This document shows positions 8,156-16,874 of a stretch of DNA of 64,000 bases, piece by piece. Both the position numbers and the translations under genes were made by a program. Numbering within the stretch: the stretch's first letter is position 1; the number at the start of each line of letters is the position of its first letter. The notes below the pieces were generated by a model, which saw nothing but the letters and a program-made list of their open reading frames with translations, did no database searches and had not been told where the DNA came from. This DNA comes from Parvibaculum sp046297875 (GTDB taxonomy: Bacteria > Pseudomonadota > Alphaproteobacteria > Parvibaculales > Parvibaculaceae), in the NCBI RefSeq assembly GCF_046297875.1, contig NZ_JBKBHD010000001.1, positions 1,302,001-1,366,000 on the forward strand, read 5' to 3'.

Positions 8156-9835
8156 TCAGATCGTATCGAATTGCCGAACCGTTTCCGCGATCTCGCGGGC
8201 AAGTTGCGTTTCGTCCCAGCCAAGCTCGCGGCGCATCAGCTCCGCGGCCCGGGTGATCGCGGGCACACCCGGATGACCGAGCGTGCCGAGGCCGGTGCGG
8301 CGGAACACGACATCTTCCAGATGCAGTGCGATTTCGTGGCGCACCGCATGAACCACCTGCGCGCCGATGACATTGGTTTCGGGTGCAAGACGCCGCAGCA
8401 ATTCCTCACGCTCGCCCTGACGCTCATCCGCCGTCGCCAGCACCTCGCCGATCCGGCTGCCATAAAAATCGACAAGGTTTGCGACGATCTCCGGCGCGAG
8501 ATGGGCATGTTTCTTCTGCGCGCGCTCGATATAGCTTTTCAGCCGACCGATCTCGCCGCCATAGACAGGTGTGCAATGCGTTTCGCACGCGGCTGTCTGT
8601 CCCAGTTTTTTCAGCGCGAGGTCCACCACCTGTTCGGCGAGGTGGCGCGATGTCGTCCATTTGCCCCCAATGGCCGAAATCAGCCCGTCGATTGCCTCCT
8701 CCGCGCCGTGGTCGAAGACTTCCGCCGCACGGCTCGCGTTGTAGCTGTCCTTCGGCGCGGGCTCGCCATCGGCCACTTTCGGCGTCGTGTCGACCAGCGG
8801 CCGGAGCCCCGCATAGAAATGCAGCACATCCTCGCGCTTCAGGTTCAGCCCCGGCAGGCCGTCATTCACGACCAGCAGGAAATTCGAAATGTCGCGTTCC
8901 GTCACGCCGAGATCGTCCGGGTCCTCCTCGAACACGGTGTCGGTCGTGCCGATGATGGTGTGGCCGCGCCAGGGAATGACGAAGAAATGCCCGCCCAGTT
9001 CTGACTTGATCGCAAGCGCATTGCCGCCGGATATATCGCGCGTGATGAGGTGAATGCCCTTGGAGCGAATGAGGCGCCGCGCCGGCGTCTCGTCCACCAG
9101 CGCCATTGTCTTGTCGGCCCAGGGCCCTGCCGCGTTGACGACCACGCGGCCGCGGATCGTGTGCGTCTCGCCGGTCAGCTTGTCGAGCACGGTCACGCCT
9201 GCCACCTTCACGCCGCGCTTCATCGAGGCTTCGGTCACGAAGCCCGTCACCTCGGCATAATTCGCGGGATCGGCGCCATATTCCGCCGCGCCCTCGATAC
9301 ATTCGAGGCAGAGCCGCTCCGGCGCATGCATCTGGCAGTCGTAGTAGATCATGGCGCCGGTCAGGTTCTCGCGTTTCAGCGAGGGCATCATGTCGAGCGC
9401 CTTGCCCTTCGAGATGCGCCTGAAGCCCGGCAGCTTCTTGTCGTCGTCGGAAAGCCAGTTGCGGTCGAAGGAAAGGAGATCGTAAAGCGCAAGTCCGATC
9501 CCCATGACGATGGGGCCGCTCATGCCCCAGCCATAGGTCGGCAGCACGAAGGGCAGGGGATGCACCATATGCGGTGCGACATTCTCCCAGATGCGCCGCT
9601 CGCGCAGCGACTCGCGCACCAGCCGGAACTCGCCATTGACGAGATAGCGGAGCCCGCCATGCACGAGTTTCGACGAGCCCGATGTCGTCGCATGGGCGAA
9701 GTCGTCCTTCTCGAGCAGCGCCACCTTGAGGCCGCGCAGCGCCGCGTCCCATGCCGTGCTCGCGCCGGTGATGCCGCCGCCCACGATCACGAGGTCGTAC
9801 TCGGTCGCGCTCATCGCTTTCAGGTCGCGTTTCAT
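8156..9835 (-). CDS. glpD: Glycerol-3-phosphate dehydrogenase, FAD-dependent
   Basis: A 559-residue aerobic glycerol-3-phosphate dehydrogenase that oxidises G3P to DHAP and passes electrons to quinone at the membrane. The Rossmann FAD motif GGGITG is at residues 19-24, followed by the family signature TTSGSSKLVHGGLRYL at about 49-64. WRGHTIIGTTDT and the C-terminal helical domain are present. Length is normal. An internal Met8 could be an alternative start. It heads the minus-strand cluster with the lipid kinase and the alkyl-DHAP-synthase-like gene. It is divergent from a LuxR-type regulator across 168 bases, which could control it. Confidence 0.93.
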   Translation of the reverse strand: MKRDLKAMSATEYDLVIVGGGITGASTAWDAALRGLKVALLEKDDFAHATTSGSSKLVHGGLRYLVNGEFRLVRESLRERRIWENVAPHMVHPLPFVLPTYGWGMSGPIVMGIGLALYDLLSFDRNWLSDDDKKLPGFRRISKGKALDMMPSLKRENLTGAMIYYDCQMHAPERLCLECIEGAAEYGADPANYAEVTGFVTEASMKRGVKVAGVTVLDKLTGETHTIRGRVVVNAAGPWADKTMALVDETPARRLIRSKGIHLITRDISGGNALAIKSELGGHFFVIPWRGHTIIGTTDTVFEEDPDDLGVTERDISNFLLVVNDGLPGLNLKREDVLHFYAGLRPLVDTTPKVADGEPAPKDSYNASRAAEVFDHGAEEAIDGLISAIGGKWTTSRHLAEQVVDLALKKLGQTAACETHCTPVYGGEIGRLKSYIERAQKKHAHLAPEIVANLVDFYGSRIGEVLATADERQGEREELLRRLAPETNVIGAQVVHAVRHEIALHLEDVVFRRTGLGTLGHPGVPAITRAAELMRRELGWDETQLAREIAETVRQFDTI

Positions 9836-10003
9836 GGGATTGGGGGTCCGTCCGGTTCAAAGGCCTCGATCAGGGAAGCGAGGCTAGCGGCCCCTCGCGC
9901 CCGGGTCCATTCCCCAGCGGAGGCGCGGCCTGCGGCTCGCCTTTCAATTCCAATATCGGATATAAAACGGGACGCGTCCCCTCGAAAACTGCAGGGTAAT
10001 GAA

Positions 10004-10816
10004 ATGGCGGCCAGAAGGGCGAAAGCAAGGGCTGAAAAGCCAACGGCGCTGGCCGATCCGGCGGCGTTGCAGGATGTCTCCGTAGAGTTGCTAGGCGCGG
10101 GCGGGCTTGGCTCCGCGGAAGCGGCGCTTGGGCGGCTGGCCGGGCTTATCGCCATGCCGCGGGCAATCTGGACGCCGGATGCCGCCTCGCCGCTCCACGA
10201 TGCGGCGGCCGAGAGCTTCATGCGACGGCAGGGCTGGCCGGCCGAGATCGTCTCGGCCATGTGGGAGGGCGGGGTGCCGCTTCGCATGCCGCTCAACATC
10301 CGCTGCCGCTTCGAGCATCTGCCCTTCGCGATCAGCCTTTACGACGAACACCGCAAGCATCGCGCGCCCTATAGCGGCGAGCAGAAGCGCGTCGCCGTCA
10401 TGATGCGGGCCGAGGGGTTCAACTCGGTCGTCGTCGTGCCCGTCCGGCTTCCCTATGCGCGGATCGCGATGCTCGGCTTTGCGGGACCGCAGGTGCTTGA
10501 GGAAGCAAAGGAGATTGCGGCATGGGCTGCGCCCCATCTCCTCGCCGCCGGTCATGCCTTTACTGCGCTGCATGAGCGCCTTGCCCGCCGGCCGCCCGCG
10601 CCCGAGGCGCATCGCACCGCGCTCACGCCGCGCGAATGGGATTGTCTAAGCCTCGCCGCGCAGGGCTTTCGCGAAGCGGAGATCGCGGCCGAGAACGGCA
10701 TCAAGCCGACAACGGTCCGCTATCACATGGACAATATCGTCGCGAAGCTCGGCGCGCGCAGCCGCGCCCATGCCGTGGCCGTTGCGGCGCAGCTTGGACT
10801 TGTGCGGACGGCCTAG
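10004..10816 (+). CDS. LuxR-family transcriptional regulator (solo, autoinducer-domain type)
   Basis: A 270-residue regulator with a C-terminal LuxR helix-turn-helix (LTPREWDCLSLAAQGFREAEIA, then TVRYHMDNIVAKLGARSRAHAV). The central region, with GFNSVVVVPVRLPYARIAMLGF, resembles the autoinducer-binding domain of LuxR proteins. No LuxI-type synthase is in the window, so it would be a solo. The start at 10004 follows a GGGTAATGAA spacer and removes a long non-coding-like N-terminal extension. It is divergent from glpD and may regulate it. The stop overlaps the convergent isomerase gene by 4 bases. Confidence 0.85.
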   Translation: MAARRAKARAEKPTALADPAALQDVSVELLGAGGLGSAEAALGRLAGLIAMPRAIWTPDAASPLHDAAAESFMRRQGWPAEIVSAMWEGGVPLRMPLNIRCRFEHLPFAISLYDEHRKHRAPYSGEQKRVAVMMRAEGFNSVVVVPVRLPYARIAMLGFAGPQVLEEAKEIAAWAAPHLLAAGHAFTALHERLARRPPAPEAHRTALTPREWDCLSLAAQGFREAEIAAENGIKPTTVRYHMDNIVAKLGARSRAHAVAVAAQLGLVRTA

Positions 10817-11463
10817 CCCCGCTTCCGCAAGCCCTGCTGCTTCATCCGCCAGACGAGATGATCGACGCGGTCCTGGCCGAAAAAGGGTTCGCCTTCGAAA
10901 GCCATCAGTGGCACGCCCCAGTGTCCGGCCGCTTTCTGCGAAGCCTCGTTTGCCGCGATCACGGCTTCAAGACGGTCTGCCTCCTTGGCCGCGGTCTCGT
11001 CGAGTTCGTCCATGTCGAGCCCGGCGCGTTTTGCGGCGTTCTGCAGATGGTCGCCTTCGTGCCAGTTCTTCACGCCGCCGAAGATGACCGAGGAGATTTC
11101 GTCCAGAAAGGCGAGGCCAAGGCCCCGCTCGGCGGCCAGCACGCCTGCCCGTGTCAGGCGCGAGATATAAGGCTGCTCCGTCGCGACCTCGCCCGATTTC
11201 ATGTCCATAAGGATCGGGTCCGGCGAAGGCCAGGCGTAAGGAAGGCCCTCCATCTCGGCGATGCGGCGCGTATCCTTCATCAGGTAGGGCGGCCACATCG
11301 GGTTCACCTGTTTGAAGAAGCCGGGAATGCGCACCGCGATCGGATAGACCGGCCGCACCACGGCTTTCACGTCGTAGTCTCGCTCCAGCGCGACCAGCCG
11401 CTTCGTCACGAGATAGGAATAGGGCGAGCGGAAGGACCAGAAGAGGTCGTAGCTGAGTGTCAT
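10813..11463 (-). CDS. DsbA-family protein, 2-hydroxychromene-2-carboxylate isomerase-like
   Basis: A 216-residue protein of the thioredoxin-fold DsbA/HCCA-isomerase family. The N-terminus LSYDLFWSFRSPYSYL has the SPYSYL start seen in HCCA isomerases in place of the CXXC of true DsbA. HWGVPLMAFEGEPFFGQDRVDHL near the C-terminus is the cis-proline region. HCCA isomerases use glutathione in aromatic degradation, but in this window no other aromatic-pathway gene is seen, so the substrate is open. It converges on the LuxR gene with a 4-base overlap. Confidence 0.8.
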   Translation of the reverse strand: MTLSYDLFWSFRSPYSYLVTKRLVALERDYDVKAVVRPVYPIAVRIPGFFKQVNPMWPPYLMKDTRRIAEMEGLPYAWPSPDPILMDMKSGEVATEQPYISRLTRAGVLAAERGLGLAFLDEISSVIFGGVKNWHEGDHLQNAAKRAGLDMDELDETAAKEADRLEAVIAANEASQKAAGHWGVPLMAFEGEPFFGQDRVDHLVWRMKQQGLRKRG

Positions 11464-11591
11464 CTTTCAATGCCTCCCGGCGCGGCGGTTTCTAATGTTC
11501 GTCATTAATATGCGTTTGGCTCGCCTCGTGCGCAAGCGCGCTGTTAGAGTTGGGCCCAACAGAACAACAAACTTCCAAGGGAGGACCAACC

Positions 11592-12497
11592 ATGCCGCAG
11601 GTCAAATCGAACGGCATCCATCTCGAATATGAAAGCTTCGGCCCGGAAGACCGCGAAACCGTGCTTCTCGTCATGGGGCTTGGCGCGCAGCTCACCATGT
11701 GGCCCGTGGAGCTTTGCGAGGAGCTTGTCTCGCGCGGCTACCGCGTCATCCGCTACGACAATCGCGATGTCGGCCTGTCGCACAAGTTCGACGATCTCGG
11801 CATGCCGGACATGACGGCGATCTTCGGTGCGCTGATGGCGGGCAAGACCGCGACTGCGCCTTATGCGCTCGATGAAATGGCGAAGGATGCGGTGGGCCTC
11901 CTCGATGCGCTCGGCATCAAGCGCGCACATATCGCCGGTGCCTCGATGGGCGGCATGATCGCTCAGCTCGTCGCCGCGAACCATCCGGAGCGCGCACTCT
12001 CGCTCACCTCCATCATGTCTACCACCGGCAATCCCGCTGTGCCGCAGGGCAAGCCGGAAGCGATGGCCGTGCTGATGACGCCCGCGCCCGAAGGCGACAT
12101 TCCCGCTGCCATCGAGCGCGGCATGCTCGCCTGGAACACGATCGGCAGCCCCGGCTACCGCACGGATGAAGCGACGCTCCGCCAATGGGTGACGCGAGAC
12201 GTGAACCGCTCGCTTTATCCCGTCGGCGTCGCGCGGCAGATGGCCGCCATCGTCGCGAATGGTGACCGGCGCGATAAGCTGAAGAAGCTCTCTCTCCCCA
12301 CCGTCGTGCTGCACGGCGCCGACGATCCGCTCGTCCCGGTCGAAGGCGGCAAGGATACGGCGGAGAATATTCCGGGCGCGGAGCTTCGGGTCGTTCCCGG
12401 CATGGGGCACGATTTCCCGCTCGCCCTCGTCAATACCTTTGCCGATGCCATCGAGGCGGCGGCAAAGCGCGCTTCGGCGGCGAAGGCGGCGGAGTGA
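11592..12497 (+). CDS. Alpha/beta hydrolase
   Basis: A 301-residue soluble alpha/beta hydrolase. The nucleophile elbow is AGASMGGMIAQ, Asp is in LHGADDPLVP, and His in GMGHDFPLAL. The start at 11592 is preceded by AAGGGAGGACCAACC, a strong ribosome-binding site. It is related to the next gene along its whole length (same YDNRDVGLS/KS, SMGGMI and TSIMS-TGNPAVP stretches), so the two arose by tandem duplication. Such proteins are often esterases, haloperoxidase-like or meta-cleavage hydrolases; the substrate cannot be assigned. Confidence 0.88.
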   Translation: MPQVKSNGIHLEYESFGPEDRETVLLVMGLGAQLTMWPVELCEELVSRGYRVIRYDNRDVGLSHKFDDLGMPDMTAIFGALMAGKTATAPYALDEMAKDAVGLLDALGIKRAHIAGASMGGMIAQLVAANHPERALSLTSIMSTTGNPAVPQGKPEAMAVLMTPAPEGDIPAAIERGMLAWNTIGSPGYRTDEATLRQWVTRDVNRSLYPVGVARQMAAIVANGDRRDKLKKLSLPTVVLHGADDPLVPVEGGKDTAENIPGAELRVVPGMGHDFPLALVNTFADAIEAAAKRASAAKAAE

Positions 12498-12502
12498 CCC
12501 TC

Positions 12503-13414
12503 ATGGCCGTCGACATGAAGCAGGTGAAGGCCAACGGCATCACCATCAATTACGAGGATCGCGGGCCGGCGGATGGCACACCGGTCCTCTTCGTCAATGG
12601 CTATACCTCCACCATGATGAGCTGGCCGGAGGAATTGATGGAGGGGCTGCGCGCGGAAGGCTTCCGCGTCATCCGCTATGACAACCGCGATGTCGGCAAA
12701 TCGGAGAAATTCTCCGGCCTGCCGAAAGCCGCCGACGTCGCGGCTGCGGTGCGCGAGGGCCGGACGCCCGATATTCCCTATCGCCTTGCCGACATGGCGG
12801 CGGACGGGATCGGCCTTCTCGATGCACTCGGCATCAAAAAGGCCCATGTCATGGGCATTTCCATGGGCGGCATGATCGTGCAGCGCATGGCAATTCATTT
12901 TCCCGGGCGGCTTCTCTCCGTCACCTCGATCATGTCATCGACGGGCAATCCGGCAGTGCCGCCTGCCACCGACGAGGCTCTGAAGGCGCTGCAGGCACAG
13001 CCTGCGTCCGAGGAACGGGAAGATGTGATCCGCCACCGCATGAAAGGCCGCCGCGTCTATCAGAGCCCAGCCTATCCAATGACGGACGAAGCGCTTTACG
13101 AGCGTTGCGCACGCGAATTCGACCACATGTACTATCCTGAAGGCGGTGTGCGCCAATATGCGGCGATCATCGGCGATGGGTCGCGCGTCGAGGAACTGAA
13201 GAAAGTGGCGGTGCCCTTCCTCGTCATTCATGGGGATGCCGATCCGCTGGTCCGCCCCGAGGGCGGAGAGGACACGGCGCGTTCCGTGCCGGGCGCGAAG
13301 CATGTCGTGATCGAGGGCATGGGCCACGACCTGCCGGTCGAACTCTGCCCGCGATATGTCGAACTCATTGCAGGTCACGCCCGCGCGGCGGAGCGCAAGC
13401 AGGCGGCGGAGTAG
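12503..13414 (+). CDS. Alpha/beta hydrolase (tandem paralogue)
   Basis: A 303-residue alpha/beta hydrolase. The triad is Ser in MGISMGGMI, Asp in HGDADPLV and His in GMGHDLPVEL. It overlaps the previous gene's end in the translationally coupled manner: a GTG at 12494 sits in a GTGA overlap, while the ATG at 12503 has GGAG 9 bases ahead and is the start used here. ATG at 12515 is a further option. The downstream compound palindrome (13424-13530) separates it from a convergent SDR gene. Confidence 0.86.
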   Translation: MAVDMKQVKANGITINYEDRGPADGTPVLFVNGYTSTMMSWPEELMEGLRAEGFRVIRYDNRDVGKSEKFSGLPKAADVAAAVREGRTPDIPYRLADMAADGIGLLDALGIKKAHVMGISMGGMIVQRMAIHFPGRLLSVTSIMSSTGNPAVPPATDEALKALQAQPASEEREDVIRHRMKGRRVYQSPAYPMTDEALYERCAREFDHMYYPEGGVRQYAAIIGDGSRVEELKKVAVPFLVIHGDADPLVRPEGGEDTARSVPGAKHVVIEGMGHDLPVELCPRYVELIAGHARAAERKQAAE

Positions 13415-13423
13415 AAACGAAGG

Positions 13424-13530
13424 CCCCTCACCCTTCCCACCGACGCGGCTTCGCCGCATCGCCAGGCCCCTTCCCTCTCCCCAGCGGGGAGAGGGAGGGA
13501 GCGGGCGCAAGCCCGCGGAAGGGTGAGGGG
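13424..13530. repeat. Compound palindrome between convergent genes
   Basis: The outer arms 13424-13437 and 13517-13530 are a 14-bp perfect inverted repeat. Inside is a 10-bp stem with a 3-base loop (13473-13482 with 13486-13495) and a 6-bp GC stem (13501-13506 with 13511-13516). The element lies between two convergent genes and fits a bidirectional terminator or a short interspersed palindromic repeat of the kind common in alphaproteobacteria. Confidence 0.75.
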
Positions 13531-13540
13531 GAGCTTCCGA

Positions 13541-14308
13541 TCAAACTTCCGCCGAACCGCCATCCACCGGGATCGTTGCGCCGGTCGTATAGGCGCTCGC
13601 GCGCGAGGCGAGGAAGATTGCGACGCCTGCCGCATCCTCCGGTGTGCCGATGCGGCCGAGCGGATTGTTCGAACGGATATAGTCACCCATGCTGTCCAGC
13701 GTTGCCTTCATCATCTGGCTCGGGAAGGGGCCGGGCGCGATGGCATTGACGAGGATATGCTCGCGTGCGAGGCGCTTTGCGAGATGCCGCGTCAGCATGA
13801 TGACGCCCGCCTTGGACGAGGAATAGGCATAGGTCTCAAGCTCCGGCGGCTCGATGCCGTTCACTGATGCCGTGTTGATGACGCGCGCCGGATTTTCCGC
13901 GCTTGCCGACTTCCGCAAGAGCGGCAGCATTTTCTGCGTCAGGAAGAACACGCCCTTGAGGTTGATGTTCTGCACCTTGTCCCAGCCGCTTTCCGAATAG
14001 TCGTCGATCGGTTCGCCCCAGGCCGCGCCCGCATTGTTGATCAGCACATCAAGCTTCGGCTCGCGTTTGCCGAGTTCCGCCGTGATCCCGGCAATGCCTT
14101 CCATGGTGCCGAGATCGAAGGGGAGCGAAATGCAGGTGCCCTTCTTCGAGAGTTCTTCCGCCAGTTTGTTGCAGGCCTGCGCCTTGCGCGCGGTGATGTA
14201 GACCTTGGCGCCGTTTTCAACGAAGCCGGTCGCGATCATTTCGCCGATGCCGCGCGAGCCGCCGGTGATGAGGACCGTCTTGCCCTCGACGCTGAAGAGA
14301 TTTTTCAT
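13541..14308 (-). CDS. Short-chain dehydrogenase/reductase (SDR)
   Basis: A 255-residue classical SDR. The nucleotide motif TGGSRGIG is at 15-22, NNAG at about 89-92, and the catalytic YSSSK occurs in AYSSSKAGV. The C-terminal DGGSAEV end is typical. It resembles 3-oxoacyl-ACP reductase and glucose-dehydrogenase-like SDRs. The substrate is not clear. The position of Arg in TGGSR rather than Asp after strand 2 suggests an NADPH preference, but this is an inference. Confidence 0.9.
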   Translation of the reverse strand: MKNLFSVEGKTVLITGGSRGIGEMIATGFVENGAKVYITARKAQACNKLAEELSKKGTCISLPFDLGTMEGIAGITAELGKREPKLDVLINNAGAAWGEPIDDYSESGWDKVQNINLKGVFFLTQKMLPLLRKSASAENPARVINTASVNGIEPPELETYAYSSSKAGVIMLTRHLAKRLAREHILVNAIAPGPFPSQMMKATLDSMGDYIRSNNPLGRIGTPEDAAGVAIFLASRASAYTTGATIPVDGGSAEV

Positions 14309-14639
14309 GGGTGTTCCCCGTTAGGGTTTCGAGTGCGGGGAAGCTATCTGACGCAGGGGAAATGGACAAATGCCCGTGTCAGATTTGCTCCGGACCCTCA
14401 CCAAAAATAGAAGGTGAAAATACACATGTCATTGCCGGGCTCGACCCGGCAATCCAGAAGGCGCGGAACGCGCCGTCACTCTTCGAAAGAAAACTTTCAG
14501 ACCTGTCACCGGCATTATCGGGTGCCGCTCTGGACCCCCGGGTCAAGCCAGAGGGTGACATTTGTGTTGGAGGCAAACAAAAAGGGCGCCCCGCCGAAAA
14601 CAAGGAGGGGCGCCCTTTTCGCATTCTCTATCCGAAGCC
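14309..14639. repeat. Non-coding region with interspersed palindromes
   Basis: This gene-free stretch holds two short inverted repeats: 14431-14439 with 14445-14453 (9 bp, in a GTCATTGCCGGG context) and 14528-14533 with 14548-14553. It then carries the terminator at 14580-14619. Similar palindromes lie near 16576 and 16659. No convincing gene is visible here. Confidence 0.65.
14580..14619 (-). terminator. Terminator of the acyl-CoA dehydrogenase gene
   Basis: A perfect 13-bp inverted repeat (14580-14592 with 14607-14619) starts with four A and ends with four T. On the minus strand it directly follows the acyl-CoA dehydrogenase stop at 14640 and is followed by a T-rich run, so it fits a strong intrinsic terminator. 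Confidence 0.8.
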
Positions 14640-16490
14640 TCAGAAGGCCGCTTCCTCGAGTTCCATGAAGCCGTCGGCGCCCATCTTCGCGCGTTCGAGC
14701 CAGCCGGAGGTGAGCGGCATTTCGCGCTCCATCCAGTAGCGCGCGAGCGTCAGCTTGCGCTTGTAGAACTCGGCATTGCCTTCGCCGGCCTTGAGTTTCG
14801 CCAGCGAGACTTTCGCCATCTGCGCCCACATCCAGCCAAGCGCGACCGTGCCGAAGATGTTCAGCATGTCGTAGGAGGCGGCGCCCGCATTGTCGTAATT
14901 CTTCGGCGCGTTTTCCATCAGCCAGCCAGCCGCTTCGCCAAGCCGCTTGTAGCCCGCCTTCAGCGGCTCGATATAGGGCTTCATCTCGGCATCGTTCTCG
15001 TTCGCCTTGATGAACTCCTCGACCTTCGCAAAGAAGGTCATGGTGGCGCGGCCGCCCTTCGCCGTCATCTTGCGGCCGACAAGGTCGAGCGCCTGAATGC
15101 CGTTCGCGCCTTCATAGACCTGGTTGATGCGTGCATCGCGCACGAACTGTTCCATGCCGTGATCGCGCACATAGCCATGCCCGCCAAAGACCTGCATGGA
15201 GTCGTTCGCCGCCTGGAAGCCCTTGTCGGTGAAGAAGGCCTTGATGACCGGCGTCATCAGCTGGGCGAGATCGGCCGCTTCCTCGCGTTCCTTCTCGTCC
15301 TTGCCGAAGACCTGCAGCGTGAAGAGCATCGACACATACATGGCGAGCGCGCGCGCCCCTTCCACGAATGAGCGCGACGAGATGAGGAGGCGGCGCACAT
15401 CCGGGAACACCATGATGGGGTCCGCCGGGCCGTCCGGGTTCTTCGCACCCGTCAGCGCGCGGCCGGCGAGGCGTTCCTTCGCGTAGTTCACGCCGTTCTG
15501 ATAGGCCACTTCGCCGATCGCAATGCCCTGAATGCCGACGCCCATGCGCGCGCCGTTCATCATGCCGAACATGCCGGCCATGCCGGCCGATTTCGACTTC
15601 TTTACCTCGCCGGTTTCGGTCTTCTTCTCCGGCGGGCGGCCGCCCAGGCGATAGGCCACGGCCTCATCGAAATTCAGCACTGCGGTCGCATTGCCCTTGA
15701 TGCCCATCTTCTTTTCGATGGAGCCGCAGGACACGCCGTTGCGGCCCGTGATCTCGCCCGTCTCCTTGTCGACCAGCATCTTCGGCACCATGAAGAAGTT
15801 GACGGTCGAGAGATCGTTCGCCAGCTTGCCGTTCTCGTCCGGCACTTTCGCGATCACCATGTGGATGATGTTGTCCGTCATGTCGTGATCGCCGCCCGAG
15901 ATGAAGATCTTGGTGCCGGTGATGCGGTAGGTGCCGTCATCCTGCGGCACGGCTTTGGTTTTCATCAGCTTCAGGTCCGTGCCGCAATGCGGCTCGGTGA
16001 GGCACATGGTGCCGGTCCATTCGCCGGAGATCATCTTCTTCGCCACATGCTCGCGCATCCAGGGCTCGCCCGTCGCCCAGAGCGCGGAATAGGCCGCCGT
16101 CGTGAGCCCCGGATACATGGAGAAAGCCTGGTTCGCCGACATGCCCATTTCGGTGAAGGCGAAGGTGATGACGGAAGGAAGCCCCGCGCCGCCCGCATCC
16201 ACCGGCGCGCCGAGGCGGTTCCAGCCATCCTCGCAATATTTCTGGAAGGCTTCCTTGAAGCCGGGGGGCGTGCGCACGACGCCGTTTTCCAGCACGCAGC
16301 CATGCTCGTCGCCCACCTGGTTCAGCGGCTGCAGCACTTCCTCGCAGAATTTCGCGCCGCCTTCCAGGATCGCCTGCGTCATGTCGGGCGTCAGATCCTC
16401 GAAGCCCGGCACCTCGCGGCGCTTGTCGATTTCGAGAAGCTCGTGGAACAGGAACATGAAGTCTTCCACGGGGGCCTTGTAGCTCGGCAT
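14640..16490 (-). CDS. Acyl-CoA dehydrogenase (long, FadE/DmdC-like)
   Basis: A 616-residue acyl-CoA dehydrogenase with an extended C-terminus, oxidising acyl-CoA to trans-2-enoyl-CoA with FAD. Visible marks are the substrate/FAD stretch CLTEPHCGTDL with ITGTKIFISGGDHD, then QVFGGHGYVRDHGMEQFVRD and the C-terminal IYEGANGIQ-type motif (here QVYEGANGIQALDLVGRK) whose Glu is the likely catalytic base. The length and the later helical domain match the DmdC/FadE-like group rather than short-chain enzymes. The start at 16490 is preceded by GGAGC. The chain-length preference cannot be read. It is ended by the strong terminator at 14580. Confidence 0.9.
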   Translation of the reverse strand: MPSYKAPVEDFMFLFHELLEIDKRREVPGFEDLTPDMTQAILEGGAKFCEEVLQPLNQVGDEHGCVLENGVVRTPPGFKEAFQKYCEDGWNRLGAPVDAGGAGLPSVITFAFTEMGMSANQAFSMYPGLTTAAYSALWATGEPWMREHVAKKMISGEWTGTMCLTEPHCGTDLKLMKTKAVPQDDGTYRITGTKIFISGGDHDMTDNIIHMVIAKVPDENGKLANDLSTVNFFMVPKMLVDKETGEITGRNGVSCGSIEKKMGIKGNATAVLNFDEAVAYRLGGRPPEKKTETGEVKKSKSAGMAGMFGMMNGARMGVGIQGIAIGEVAYQNGVNYAKERLAGRALTGAKNPDGPADPIMVFPDVRRLLISSRSFVEGARALAMYVSMLFTLQVFGKDEKEREEAADLAQLMTPVIKAFFTDKGFQAANDSMQVFGGHGYVRDHGMEQFVRDARINQVYEGANGIQALDLVGRKMTAKGGRATMTFFAKVEEFIKANENDAEMKPYIEPLKAGYKRLGEAAGWLMENAPKNYDNAGAASYDMLNIFGTVALGWMWAQMAKVSLAKLKAGEGNAEFYKRKLTLARYWMEREMPLTSGWLERAKMGADGFMELEEAAF

Positions 16491-16874
16491 GGGGGCGCTC
16501 CTTTGATGGGGCTTTTGAAACGATGCTCTTCGATCTCTGCTCCGGGGCAGAGCGGGTCTTCAAAACTCGGTGTCATCCCGGCACTTGTTGCCGGGATCCA
16601 ATGCACCTCGCGGCGATCTCCACCCGGCGGCCTTCGACACCGCCACTCAACAACCGTCATGGCCCGGCTTGTCCGGGGCCATCCACGCCTGTCTTCGCTG
16701 GATGTCCGGCAGGACCGGCATGGGCCAGACGTCACGAGAGAAAGGGCTTAAGCCCCCGCCGCCGCAGCGTCAATCGCAAGCCATGAGGCGCTTACCCGGG
16801 CCGCTTCCCGCTGCCTTCAATTTTGTAAGTAAGCGCGAGGGAATATGGGCGAAAAGGGGCGGGATGTCGAGGGG
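16491..16874. repeat. Non-coding region with two interspersed palindromes
   Basis: A gene-free stretch. A hairpin of 8 bp lies at 16576-16583 with 16589-16596 (GTCATCCCGGCA family), and a near-perfect one at 16659-16667 with 16673-16682 (one bulged G). Both share GTCAT followed by CCCGG-type arms and an ATCCA end with the copies at 14431 and 14528. I see no RNA gene or promoter here. Confidence 0.65.

Noticed and set aside
7061..9004. Very long plus-strand reading frame opposite the lipid kinase and glpD genes
   Set aside because: It lies on the complement of two clear genes. High GC leaves few stops, and the sequence has no family pattern.
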